This document shows positions 23,864-34,539 of a stretch of 64,000 bases of DNA, piece after piece. How positions within the stretch are numbered: the first letter of the stretch is position 1; each line of letters begins with the position of its first letter. The stretch lies in contig MU385858.1 in assembly GCA_022497145.1 (NCBI GenBank), positions 558,001 through 622,000 on the forward strand. Direction: 5' to 3'. The notes under the pieces are model-generated. The model was not told the origin of the DNA and made no database searches. It saw only the letters and a list, made by a program, of their open reading frames with translations. Both the position numbers and the translations under genes were made by a program. The stretch comes from Rostrohypoxylon terebratum (lineage: Eukaryota; Ascomycota; Sordariomycetes; Xylariales; Hypoxylaceae).

Positions 23864-24546
23864 CTCGACAGGACGGTGCTTGCAAGCGAATCGAAAATGC
23901 GGCTACACCTAGCAAATACCCATCACACGTGCGTGTTTTATGGTATTAAAATTAGCAACGGCGAGCTTTCCCACGCAGAGGGATATTTGATGTTGCGGTG
24001 ACGCCTTTTCGTCGTTGCTGTCCGCGTCTTTTTCTTTTTCTTTTTCTCCTTTTGTTGACTTTTTAAAGGAAGAAAACACGGCGATGGAACGTCACAAACA
24101 TTTAGAAGGGAAATTTTACAAGGGCGCGGTTGCTAGCTATTAGGTAACCTTGTTTTGCTAGGGTTCTTTTTTAGGCACATACCGACAATGGCAGCGGCTG
24201 CTAACTGGCTGCATTGGGGTACCACGTACCTAAGAAATGGCGGGGTAGGTGCTTTTCCGACACAGGAATTTAGGCGGTCAGAGCTCCCATTTAGCGGTGG
24301 CTTCTGCCTGCTAGTGGGTTTTTGTACTTGTACAATACCTTCCAGTTGCCCAGCTGAAGCCCTGGGGGTTAGTGCTTGTGATACGGGCTACCTTGGATTT
24401 TGAGCTTGATACCTCCAGGGCTCTGCTACAGGCCCTAAATATTATCTCCTTTCCCATTACATCCGTACATGCAACATTAAATTATACACACCCAACGAGT
24501 CAACTAAGCCAACACCCACGCTGCCTATCCCGATTGACTCACATAT
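23864..24546. promoter_or_regulatory. shared promoter between divergent NUR1 and VMA7
   Basis: The 683 bp separate two start codons facing away from each other, so both promoters must lie within it. It contains a CTTTTT run near 24020-24055 and single TAGGTA/GGTACC-type words. No longer frame carries domain features. Confidence 0.5.
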
Positions 24547-25040
24547 ATGGCGTCTCAGGCAGACTACAAGGACAGGCAATTCCTAGCCGTCATCGGTGAC
24601 GAGGTTCGCGCAACCCACCACACAGTCCGTCATTCAAAACATTAACCCCAGAAATGATTAGGATTCCGTCACGGGCCTCCTCCTGGCAGGAATAGGTGTA
24701 AGCGTCGACGTCTATCGAACTCTAAGTTGGGATGCCTATTAACAAGGACGAAACTCTTTAGCACGTCACAAATCCCCCAGACTCGCAAAAGAACTTTCTA
24801 GTTGTCGACAATAAGACGGACACCTCGGCCATCGAAGCCGCCTTTGATTCGTTCACGACACAGCGCAAGGACATTGGTATTATATTGATTAATCAGCATG
24901 TCGCCGACAAGATCAGGCATCGAATCGATACCTACACGTCTGCCTTCCCTACCATACTCGAGATCCCTAGCAAAGAACACCCGTACGACCCCGAGAAGGA
25001 CAGCGTACTGAGGAGGGTGAGGCGTTTGTTTGGAGAGTAG
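24547..25040 (+). CDS. VMA7: V-type proton ATPase subunit F
   Basis: Three small exons, 24547-24603, 24662-24697 (36 nt) and 24762-25040, give 123 residues, the usual length of the family. Subunit F sits on the central rotor stalk of the V1 sector that acidifies vacuoles and Golgi. The sequence reads DRQFLAVIGDE, then DSVTGLLLAGIGHVTNPPD. It continues with NFLVVDNKTDT, IGIILINQHVADKIRHRID and FPTILEIPSKEHPYDPEKD, all hallmarks of Vma7. Both introns are phase 0. The first has a weak GTTCGC donor with a TTAG acceptor. The second has GTAAGC and a TTAAC branch site. Because no exon is long, the gene is invisible to simple ORF scans. The match is strong. Confidence 0.95.
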
Positions 25041-25501
25041 GAGTGTTGTCTACGAGTTTAATTAATACATTTACTACTACAAAATGGCTACGGGGTCGGG
25101 ATTGTATTATACATATCCATCATGCTTAAATATCAGAAGGAGACCAATGATTTGCAATACACCAGCAGGTTTGGGATCAGAATTCAAAGACTCGAAAACG
25201 CCCTTACGGGGTATCACCGTATATGCGCGACTAATGCTAAGCTCATGTGATTACGTGCCATCACCACAACCATGCGGTATCAAAGAAAATCTTGAAACAG
25301 ACTCGCGCAAGCTAAAATCAAACTGTGATGCCATCAAGTCCATACAAATACAGACGTGGGAGAAAGGTGCCCTTGCGTCCGTCAAAAGAGTGCCATGCCA
25401 TGCCGTAATAATCATCAAATCAGGTTAAAATCGGGCCCCCTTCTCCAACGTTATGGGGGTGGTACAAGTCTTGGTTCGTTCAATGTTTGTCCAAGAGCAT
25501 C
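25041..25501. other. intergenic region between convergent VMA7 and NPC2 genes
   Basis: The 461 bp separate two 3' ends. A 114-codon open frame crosses it, but it has no domain features and overlaps both presumed 3' UTRs. Nothing else is recognised. Confidence 0.5.
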
Positions 25502-26184
25502 CTATAGTTCGCCCGATGATTCCGACTTGCTGCTTCCACCGAACTTCACCGTAGCCTGGAGGCAGGTGATGGGGGTTTTGCCATCAGCGTTGACAACTTC
25601 GGCATAGACGTTGTAGGTTCCCTATCCTACTTGTTAGTACCAACTACCAATGAACTCGTTCCAAAGCTAGGGATAACATACAGGAGGGACCTCCTTGGGG
25701 ATTTCGACGGATTTGGTGATAGACAAAACTCCCTTCTCAATAGGGCACTTCAGGTCGACATTCTCGATTTGTTCGCATAGATTGGCCTTGGTGCTAATCA
25801 ACCGAATCAGACCATACTTGACGACGAGGTTCACGGTCGCGCCTTCGGTGATGGGTTCGTAGACGGTTCCCGTAGCCTCGATGACTAGCTCGGAGCCACT
25901 ATATATGCAAGATTTATTAGTTAGGATGATACGCTCTTCTTATTCGCTGACCCTTTCATATTGAGTGTGACTGGATGAACATACGTCTCTGGGGGATTTG
26001 GCGATAAATCGACGCTTTCGATCTTTATTATGTCTTTGCTATGATCCGTATCGCAGAATTCGAGGGGAGATTCACCGGGAACCTTCTGCGCATCCTTGCC
26101 GACGACGTCTTGGGAGCCAAACCAGCTTCCAGCCGAAGCTACACTGGCAGAAAGAGCTGCCACACAGGCGGTAGAGAATCTCAT
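25502..26184 (-). CDS. NPC2: NPC2/ML-domain lipid (sterol or phospholipid) transfer protein
   Basis: Three exons on the minus strand, 26184-25985, 25898-25682 and 25621-25502, give 178 residues. An N-terminal signal peptide (MRFSTACVAALSASVASA) leads to a propeptide and an ML domain from about residue 38. The domain shows the family pattern: PLEFCDTDHSKD, NPPETGSELVIEATGTV, VKYGLIRLI, NLCEQ, LKCPIEKG, PPGTYNVYAEV and ITCLQATVKF. The paired cysteines expected for disulphides are present. Fungal members move sterols or phosphatidylglycerol/phosphatidylinositol in the vacuole lumen. The introns (86 nt and 60 nt) have GTATGT donors. The last residues (GGSSKSESSGEL) are a short hydrophilic tail. 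The family call is strong. The exact ligand cannot be read. Confidence 0.93.
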
Positions 26185-27003
26185 TGCGAATTGCTGTGAT
26201 GGTTGTTTGAAAGTTCGAATAGATTAGGTTGATAGGTATTGAAATTCACTCGTTTGAGTGAATGAGAAATGTTGTAAGTCGATGATGTCGTGAGTGGTTG
26301 CGTTTGCGGAGGTTGGTCTGCTCAACAGAGTGAAGATATGGGGGAAGACAAAAGAACAGTGGAGCGATAAAGCTAAGGAGGTCAACTAGTAATACCTAGT
26401 ACCTTAGACTTTAGTACCTACGCAAGGTTGGGGTGGGACGTCATGAGACTAGCAACTGAAATTGTGATTGGCTGAGTAACACCAGCCTTGGCTTGTTTTA
26501 GCAGGCACCTGAGCGCCTCCGCTTATGTAATATACGAGTAGATCAATCAGAAACATTCCAAAACTAGGTACCTAGGTACATCCACCAGCAGTCCGATGGC
26601 TTCTTCATGAACTCACCTAAAAATATAGGTACGATCTCACGCCGAGAACTCAATGACATTATAACGGCACTATCCAAAATTAAATGTCATGATTCTTGAA
26701 TATTAGGACTCGTAATTAACTTGACATAATACTGTTTTGTGAACACTTCCTCTTCGTCAGACGGGTATAATAGACATCAGTACTCCTACCAATGACATCG
26801 ACATCCTTAATCGATCATTCATCGACGTCGACTACCCCCAAAACAACAATGAAACCAAAACCAAAATTATCATCCTGTTGTATCGATCAATACCTGGTAT
26901 CATAAACCAACCCCGTCCATAACAGTCGTAATGATGAGAATCAGGATGATGTGTCCTCAACACACTCAATGTTGAAGCTTAAAACCTCACATGGATGCTT
27001 AAC
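26185..27003. other. intergenic region upstream of NPC2
   Basis: These 819 bp hold the NPC2 promoter side and the 3' side of the channel gene. TACCTAG-type words occur at about 26390-26415 and 26565-26580. No coding sequence with domain features is seen. Confidence 0.5.
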
Positions 27004-29862
27004 TTAGTAGTAGATTTTCTCCTCCCAAACAGGAGGACGCACAGTCTCCGTGTCCCATTCCAATTTGTTCTTATCAGTCAATGTGCAGCCTTCGTCGGTG
27101 ATTGGGATCACCTTGCTAGTATCTCGGACCTCTTGTTTAGAGACGCCCATCGGGTCCTCAGGAATCCACAACAAGGGTGTGCTGCTGCTAACTGAAGGTG
27201 GGTAATAGGCATTGCGTTCGATTTCGTCCGAGTACAGATTAGATGTGTCAATCGCGTCGTGAGGCACGAGCTTTTGCAACGTCTCGTAATCACAATACTG
27301 CCACGGCTTCAGGAACTTCGTGAAGAAGTTCGGCTTCTTCTTAGCCACGGCAGTATCATCTGAAGATACCTTCTCGGCATCCGCAAGGCCGTCCTGGACG
27401 CCAGCCTGATGGCCATTGCGGGCAGCAGACTGGGTGTCATTCCGGGTTGGAGAACTCTCATGAAACTTCTTAGATTCAGCTTCAGCCCCGAGGCTTCTAG
27501 GTAAATTGTAGAGTAAGGGGTCAATAGCGCTATTGATAGTCAAGTGGAACAAGATGGTGAAGATTAGGAATGCAACCATGAGGACTAAGGGGCCGATAGC
27601 TACAGAAGTAGCGAAGATTCCGATCATGCAAATCTCAGAGATGTAAATTCCCGAGAACAGTTGCTTCAATGCTCGGGGATAGATCAATCCTCGTGTGTCG
27701 ATGGCTGTGTCCGTGACGAAGAAGATGTTGTATCGCCATGCGAGGTAGAAAAGTCCAAGGCCAACAGTAGCGAAACCGAGAACCAGCGGTGCTATAGCAG
27801 CATACGTAATACCTAGATTAATTACTGTTAATACCAATCTTGTATATGGTTTACTCTGTTGTAGAAACTTACTAATCACAGCAATGTTGGTATAGACTGG
27901 CAAGACGCTACCCCAGGATACAGCGCTGAGGTTTGCCCACTGTGTGTAGAGAGAGCGCGGGGTCCCAGAGAGATATTTGTACATGAGCGAGAAGATAAGA
28001 AACCCGACAACTTGCGCAAGAACACCGGATGCGGCGCCCAAACCTTGAATGATAAAATACGAGATGTAGAAATTGGAAGCTTTGGGGAGATTTTCAGAGA
28101 GCAAAGATGTGGCTATGCCAGGGTTTTGGATGATTTGGGTTACAACCGTCGACGCCGACGAGGTGATTGTCATAATCAAGAACACCTGAATGAGCTGGAA
28201 AGCAAAATAGGCATTTTGGGTAAACAGTTCCACTCGAGATAGAGAAGGTTCACCTGAGAGTTTGGCGCACACTATTCCCATGTTAGTTATTTGGGGTGAA
28301 TGACGTAGGTAGGTGTGTAAAACTCACATCTCATGATTACGGGGACAAGCGACATCAGAATTGAGAGTGCAACACCAGGCAATAATCCTTGTATGAGACC
28401 AAGAACGATGGAGGGAATCGACAGAAGCCAGTGGAGAAAGAAGACCTTGTTTGCGATGTAGCTGACATTGGAAATTATACCCACGACAGCAACGGGAATC
28501 GCCCAAAAGATGATCAGGGCGGTGATAAATCCGAGTACAGCGAATCTCCGGATAATACGTTGCCACCAGGATACCTTCAAAGCGCTCCAGACAACCTCAC
28601 CAGGCGTAATTCCGATATATTTAGGTGACATGCGCAGAGCTTGGTGGTGTGCCAAAACTTGGTATGCTGATTCAGCATCAGATTGGTGGGCGAACTCAAC
28701 GAAGACACTGGGGATTTTCTTGTAATTTCCAGTGCGGTACTCGTTTTGAGCTGTGTCGATGGCGGGAATGAGCCGTTCCAACTCCGTGCGACACCAGTTG
28801 ATGGTGTCTACCTTCTTACCCACTAGACCAAGCAGTCCAGTTCGGTGGGTTGGTCGCTTCTTCTCGGGCACCCAACGCGCAGCCAAACTACCTGATTCAG
28901 CATCCGCAGGGGCTTCTGTCACTTCGTTAGAGCTTCCTTTATTCTTCTTCAAGGCCTTGAGTCGGTTTTCGTTGGCTAGTTTGATCAATTTGACTTCAGC
29001 CTTCTCCAATCTCATAGCCACCTCGTCTCGCTCTTTGACAAGATCATCGAGCTTGTCGGTGTCTCCGTTAATCCAAACGTTCCTTACTGAATCGCCAAAC
29101 ACCTTTCGTATCCTAGCCTCATCGAGATATTCGTCGGGAACGGAGATGAACAGCACAGTCCGAGAAGAGATACGGTTGGCGTAGAAAGGTGAGAGCAAGA
29201 ATGCCTGTCGCAAGTTGACATAGAAGATGGATTCGCGCATGACCATATACATGACAAATCCATAGAATATCCAGGCCATGAAGGTATGGGCATAGTATCG
29301 ATTTGGTTCCGTGTCCCTATTGATGTGAGAATAAGAGAGTATATCCACCTGTGTGGAACTCCCATGTCCTGTCGCATTGACGGGGAACAGCACCGGCCAG
29401 AGAATACAGCAACCCACGAAGGAAATCACAACCGTGATACGTAAGAATCTCAGGAAGAGATAGGCATCTAAGGATTGATGTTGTAGTGAATGTATATCTG
29501 GGATTTTCCAAAATGGACCAATCCAATTGAATAACCCATTAGGGAGAGCTGGTGATCGTTCGCTGCACAAAGTAAAATTAGCAATTGATGACCTGTAAAG
29601 GCAGGTTTTTATGAAATGGAAACCCTACCTCTGACGAAGACTTCCCAAATATGTTCGCGGGGCATAGTAACGCCTGTGACTCTTACGTAGAACCAGGAAA
29701 ATAGCGAAGTAAGCACCAGCAACAACAGCAACAGGGGCTAGAGTCAAGTAGAGAGCTGTATCAAGATAAGTCAATAAACCGCATCGTTGAAAAAGAATCA
29801 GTTTGGACCATACACGAAGCCGAAGCAGACGGGGTGTTAGCCGCCTCTCCTTGGCTGCTCAT
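27004..29862 (-). CDS. CSC1: calcium-permeable stress-gated cation channel (Csc1/OSCA/TMEM63 family)
   Basis: Five exons on the minus strand: 29862-29814, 29755-29629, 29562-28328, 28271-27873 and 27812-27004, giving 872 residues. The family forms mechanically or osmotically gated cation channels. The N-terminus has a first membrane segment (APVAVVAGAYFAIFLVL), then YYAPRTYLGSLRQ and LPNGLFNWIGPFWKIPD. A cytosolic domain includes SRTVLFISVPDEYLDE (RNA-recognition-like fold) and a charged coiled stretch. The 7TM core includes AKLSGEPSLSRVELFTQNAYFAF and ITYAAIAPLVLGFATVGL. The fourth intron (27813-27872) is 60 nt, in frame and free of stops, so a naive frame would insert 20 foreign residues after AVIS. 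The C-tail contains PWQYCDYETLQKLVPHD. The family is certain. Plasma membrane or endomembrane location is open. Confidence 0.94.
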
Positions 29863-30290
29863 CTTGATAGTGGGCAATCCCTGCGAACAATGGGTTTCAA
29901 CACACTATATGGCGCCAACCAAGCTCTAGACAGAGTTGAGGGAGAACTCGAAGTTGTGAACTCCCAATTGGAGGTATTAGGAATAATTGTGACTACTATG
30001 GGTGACGGGTGACGCGTGAAGTTGGGAAAAGAAGGAGACCAAAAATGGGCCAAATCAAATTATTGCAGACGTAGGCGGCTGCGTATTAGTTGCAGTATAT
30101 CTAATAGTCCTGAGAGTAGTTGGTCGGATAAGGCAACTATCAACCCCAGATGTAAGTCAGCGATCGTCGTTCCGTAGATCTGGGATGATTCATCGGATCC
30201 AATCCCGGAGGAAAGTGGTTCTTGAAGGAAAAAGAAGAGAAAGAAAAAAAGACGACAAGCGCGTCCTTGTGTTATGATCTGTACGACTGG

Positions 30291-30332
30291 TATTTGTGAT
30301 ATTTGTGGTATTTGTGGTATTTGTGGTATTTG
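30291..30332. repeat. 9-bp tandem repeat TATTTGTGR
   Basis: Four near-perfect 9-bp units (TATTTGTGA once, then TATTTGTGG three times) are followed by a truncated TATTTG. It is a simple microsatellite-like run in the CSC1 upstream region. Confidence 0.8.
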
Positions 30333-30363
30333 ATAAGATAGAAAACCTCATAGGCAAAGTCGT

Positions 30364-30597
30364 CTATACCTCCCGCATCTGATCTGCCAGTTGTCTGAGG
30401 TTTCCAAGAATTTCCTGGAATTCAGGATTTTTGAGAAATTCCCCCTGCAATGAGATCTTCACAAGCTTTTGACGGGAACCAGGATTTGCCTGCATGAGCT
30501 GCAAATGGCGTGGGGAGGAGATGGGAAGGAAATGACGGTGATTGAACATACCCCTGTCGACCTGGCCCACGCTTTTCTTGTCCTTGGAACTTTCCAA
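30364..30597 (-). CDS. possible small protein of 77 residues, unknown
   Basis: This open frame has non-random composition toward its end: MQANPGSRQKLVKISLQGEF, then FLKNPEFQEILGNLRQLADQMREV, which reads like two amphipathic helices. No signal peptide or known domain is recognised. It lies alone about 500 bp upstream of CSC1 on the same strand. It could be a small gene, the last exon of a larger one, or a chance frame. Confidence 0.3.
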   Translation of the reverse strand: MESSKDKKSVGQVDRGMFNHRHFLPISSPRHLQLMQANPGSRQKLVKISLQGEFLKNPEFQEILGNLRQLADQMREV

Positions 30598-32826
30598 TTT
30601 CCTTTTAGACTTTAGACTTCACTAACGTGTCAGTGTTGCCAATCTTTTCGCCAGTGCTTTCCCGCTCAGCAGTTTTGAAAGAAAAAAAAAGACGATTCCT
30701 CCCCAATCAGCCTAAACGCTATTAACGCTAGCTAGATGGTCGGGCTGATGATGAAAATTGAATCTTTAGTCTGGATGAAGAGAGAAGAGAACGTTTGAAA
30801 GTCTAGATTTGCTAGCTGAACATTGAAGGGATCGCCGACCTAACGTCCACGTACACCTAAGCTCACGAGCTAGTAGCTAGCAGCTGGGTAAGTTATCTCT
30901 GACAAATCCCTTTCATTGTTGACTTTTTTTTTCGTACAAAGTCTATGTATTTAATATTTGTATTAATCGTGTATGACTTCACTCTGTCAAAAAAAATGGA
31001 GCCAATATCTAAAAATGTAGGACAAAGATCCCAACACTCTTTTGACTCGATACTTCCATGTTACAAGCTTGCAAGCTTCCAAGGTTGGCTTGCAGGTTAC
31101 GTTACCGCGGGGCAGAGAGGCATAGAAGACGCCTGGGCAGTTTGGGAAAAGAACGAAAACAGCAGGACGATAACGCTCCAGGATCCTCCTTATAACGATA
31201 CCAGCCTACCAGGTACCTATAGTAGGTAGGTGCTATGCTAAATTAGTGCTACTTCGTACCTACCTACTGCTGTACCATGTAATTAGTTAGGTACTAGTAA
31301 CTATGTAGGTATGTACCCTATGATCTCGGCTGTTCTGTCAATTAGCTTGCTCTCTACTCGATCAATGACATCAGACTATCGGTACATTAATCTGAGACTA
31401 CCACTGCATAGTACCTACATAGTAGAGACCGTTTGCGCTCGAGGCTTGCGACGACTGGTAATCCCTACCAGTTTCATCCAACTCGATGGAGCTTGCAGCT
31501 AACATGTGCACACAGACCATTCCATTCTTAGCAACAAGATCCATCCTAGTAGCATCCTAGAGAGAAAAAAAATATTATAATAGTAGAACTGCATGAACCC
31601 GCTTGCGTATCGGGGCACCCGCGCTGTACTACTCTATACAAAAGTGATAGTATATACGAACTAAACCCAGACACTAATTTTATGCGCTAGGCCTCTGATG
31701 AACGTCGTTGTTGTTGTTGTTGTCGTATCGTGTCTTGTGACAATTCAATTCAAGTTCTGCCTCGCATGTTGGCATATTTGTGCAAAGTAGCATTGCTATG
31801 TTATGCCATGTTTCCAAGATTTGTTCAGCTTTTTGTAGCTAACCCCTCAGCTATTCCACACTGGTCGAACTCCTGCGGCATAACGTTCTTGGAGACATGA
31901 AAGCCAGATTCTGACTCGCTGCAAAACCATATCCCAGCTAAGCCTCGTTCACCAACTCCTATGAACTTGGGTCTACCTCTTCAACATGCCGTCTCAACAT
32001 CCTCAGCTGAAAAAACTCTCGCGGTTAATTGGATGCACCCAGACTTTAAGACATCAGGCAGAGTCATCGTCGTGAAACTCTACAGCTTTTTTGACTCATT
32101 TCAAATTTTCAATACGGCATCAATCTTTCCCATAGAACCGTAACGGGCTAGGCTAAAAGCATCCTTTGTCGCCATGTACTGAGACCGCTAAGTTCCTACT
32201 TCCTTTCCTACCAAGGAGCAACCGAATCCGGATAGCTGCCCAGTCAGGGATTCCAGTTTCACATCGTCTCTGCTACATCCTATTATCTTAATATAGTTGA
32301 GGCTATACTGTAGAGGCAAGGTATTATCTAATATCTTCGGAGACAGATTTACCTATGTAGTTATCTGAGAAAGTAAATATAGCTAGGTGCATACGGATCT
32401 CATAGCTACTAGTTTTGGCATCTTTCTATCAATCCTCTACCTATACACTATAAAAAAGCACCAGGTACGTAACTACACAGACAATGACTAGATGCTATCT
32501 CTTTGCGCGTTCATAGACTCGTGTTGAAAGAAAATATGCCAGCAAGTATGCAGGTATCTCATGCCGTTTTCATTGTTCGGTAAATTCTAGTAGATTCAGA
32601 ACCCTCTAGCTAGCACTGGAATGTTGGAGTGTTGGATAGCTCAATGAATTGTCTCAACATTCCGGCGATAAGGAGGACCTGTTTCTTCTTTATGATGCCC
32701 CGTGAAGCATAACCCCCGTAGCTGTATGTTCCCCTTTCCTCCTAGGAAATATCTGTGTCGATAGAATCGCTGTTGTTACTTTGCCTTTATTCACGGAAGG
32801 GCGTGTTGAGCAAGATTATCGCCAAA

Positions 32827-34539
32827 ATGTCCAACCAGGCACCGCCGCCACCAGCTGATGTCTACGAAGGCATGGAGGGCTATGTGGGGCCTACCAATTG
32901 GGCAAGGCCTTACTTCTCGAACCATCACCATGAAAATCCAAGTAACATGAAGATGCTCGGGCATGTCAACTGCAGTTACTTATCAACCACCGGCCGACCG
33001 CCAACTCTGGAAGCCCTGAAGCAGCACGCGCAGTCTTTGACGTACCTGATATCCACTGTTGCGCCTACTGTTTCGTCCGGCGAGATTGACAACGCAAATA
33101 AGCAGAGCGATGATATTCTCGCAAAGCAAACGTTTGATATAGACACAGCTTACGACTGGTTAGACGATTTACAGAACCCTTACGACAACATCGACAAGGC
33201 ACACCGAAAACCGCTCAACAGTTTGGTGAACTTAGTCAAACGGAATAGCGACGAGAAAAGTGTCGAGTTTCACTGTCCACTGTCCGAGATTCCTATAAGA
33301 CTCATCGAAAATGAGTTGGAGCGAGTTCGTCCGTTTGAATCTCACATGACGTTGCTTATGCACGCCAACGAGTGTCTCGAGAGACTTGACCACGAGTTTT
33401 CAGCTATGGGCGGGATACTTGCCATCCTCCCTACAGAGGAGGAGGATATATCCACGCATCCAGATCTGCCCCAAGCAAGAAAGACGTTGATCGGGCAGTG
33501 GCTTCTGTTCACGCAACATCTCGTGGCTCGCATGCACGAGCTTGAAATCGGCTACGCCAATAGCCTGGATCTGCTCGCGAGCGAGGCCATCGTCCCAGCA
33601 CAACACCTGAGCCATATGGGACCACAAGGACGTTCCGGAAGAGAAATTGTCTACCCGCAAGACCGATGGATATTGGCCAACGCAGGAGAAGATTGCTTCA
33701 ACTTTGTTCATCAGTTGCTCGACAAGAAAGAAGCATTCCACACTAATCAGGAAAGCGCGTTTTTAAAACAAAATGTAGTAGGAGATGCGCTACGGAGCGA
33801 GAAAAAAGATAGGGGGCAAACGGGTGAGACTGGTATCCGAGGCATCTCGTACGTGGACCTCTCAACCCGGTATTACCGATTGAATGGTAACGGCCACGGA
33901 CCCATTTTCTGCCTCCCGGCCTTCGCGGACCGCCCGAACACGGCATACACCAAGGAGATGGAGGGTCGGCCAACAGTTGTCACAGTGCCGCAGCCGTCCA
34001 TTCCTGCTCCGACAACAGCGTGGGATAGGAAAATGCAGGAGCTAGAGAAGAAAAACAAGGACTTGTACATAAGACTCACCAAGGAGACGATGAATTCGGC
34101 CAACCTTGAAACGTTGAAGACGGCGCAGGAAGGGGAAGTAATGCGACTACGACAGCTGAACAAGGTCTACGAAGCCAACCAAGGCCAAGATGCGGCGGCG
34201 ATCGCGCAGGTGATAGCGTCGGCGGAGGCAGAAAGAGACGCCATCAAGACCAAATATGAGGATAAAAGTTTAGAAGTGAAGAGGATGAAGGACGAATTGG
34301 ACGCGTATAAGGCTAGGATGAGTAATGAGCTGAAGCCCCCTTCTGGGGTCACCAAAGACAAGGATACATTCAGCATGAACCTCGCCACATTCCAACAGTA
34401 CGAGAGTCGATCGCAGACGGTGGCGGTGGTGAAGCCAGAGATCGAAAAGAGCAAAGCTACGCTTCAAGCACTTGCCGACGCCGGACAGCTGAATATGGAT
34501 GCCTTCGCTTGGCTCGACTGGATCGCCAACTCCGCTTAG
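32827..34539 (+). CDS. coiled-coil protein of unknown function
   Basis: A single exon encodes 570 residues from the ATG at 32827 (context CCAAAATGTCC). An in-frame ATG at 32755 would add 24 residues of less typical sequence. The first 45 residues are Pro/Tyr/Gly-rich (PPPPADVYEGMEGYVG). Residues 60-300 look globular and helical. From about residue 390 to 515 there is a clear coiled coil, starting WDRKMQELEKKNKDLYIRL and continuing through AEAERDAIKTKYEDKSLEVK. The end, MDAFAWLDWIANSA, is hydrophobic. No catalytic or DNA-binding motif is seen, and no named family is recognised. Length and coherent composition support a real gene. Confidence 0.75.
   Translation: MSNQAPPPPADVYEGMEGYVGPTNWARPYFSNHHHENPSNMKMLGHVNCSYLSTTGRPPTLEALKQHAQSLTYLISTVAPTVSSGEIDNANKQSDDILAKQTFDIDTAYDWLDDLQNPYDNIDKAHRKPLNSLVNLVKRNSDEKSVEFHCPLSEIPIRLIENELERVRPFESHMTLLMHANECLERLDHEFSAMGGILAILPTEEEDISTHPDLPQARKTLIGQWLLFTQHLVARMHELEIGYANSLDLLASEAIVPAQHLSHMGPQGRSGREIVYPQDRWILANAGEDCFNFVHQLLDKKEAFHTNQESAFLKQNVVGDALRSEKKDRGQTGETGIRGISYVDLSTRYYRLNGNGHGPIFCLPAFADRPNTAYTKEMEGRPTVVTVPQPSIPAPTTAWDRKMQELEKKNKDLYIRLTKETMNSANLETLKTAQEGEVMRLRQLNKVYEANQGQDAAAIAQVIASAEAERDAIKTKYEDKSLEVKRMKDELDAYKARMSNELKPPSGVTKDKDTFSMNLATFQQYESRSQTVAVVKPEIEKSKATLQALADAGQLNMDAFAWLDWIANSA

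Larger units (their letters stand above)
29863..32826. other. 3 kb intergenic region with diverging promoters
   Basis: This spacer holds the promoters of CSC1 (-) and of the coiled-coil protein gene (+). It includes a 9-bp tandem repeat at 30291-30332, a possible small gene (30364-30597, -), a GTT trinucleotide run near 31703-31722, and TACCTA/TAGGTA clusters at 31205-31310. Between 31500 and 32750 the DNA is AT-rich with no coding signal seen. Confidence 0.5.
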
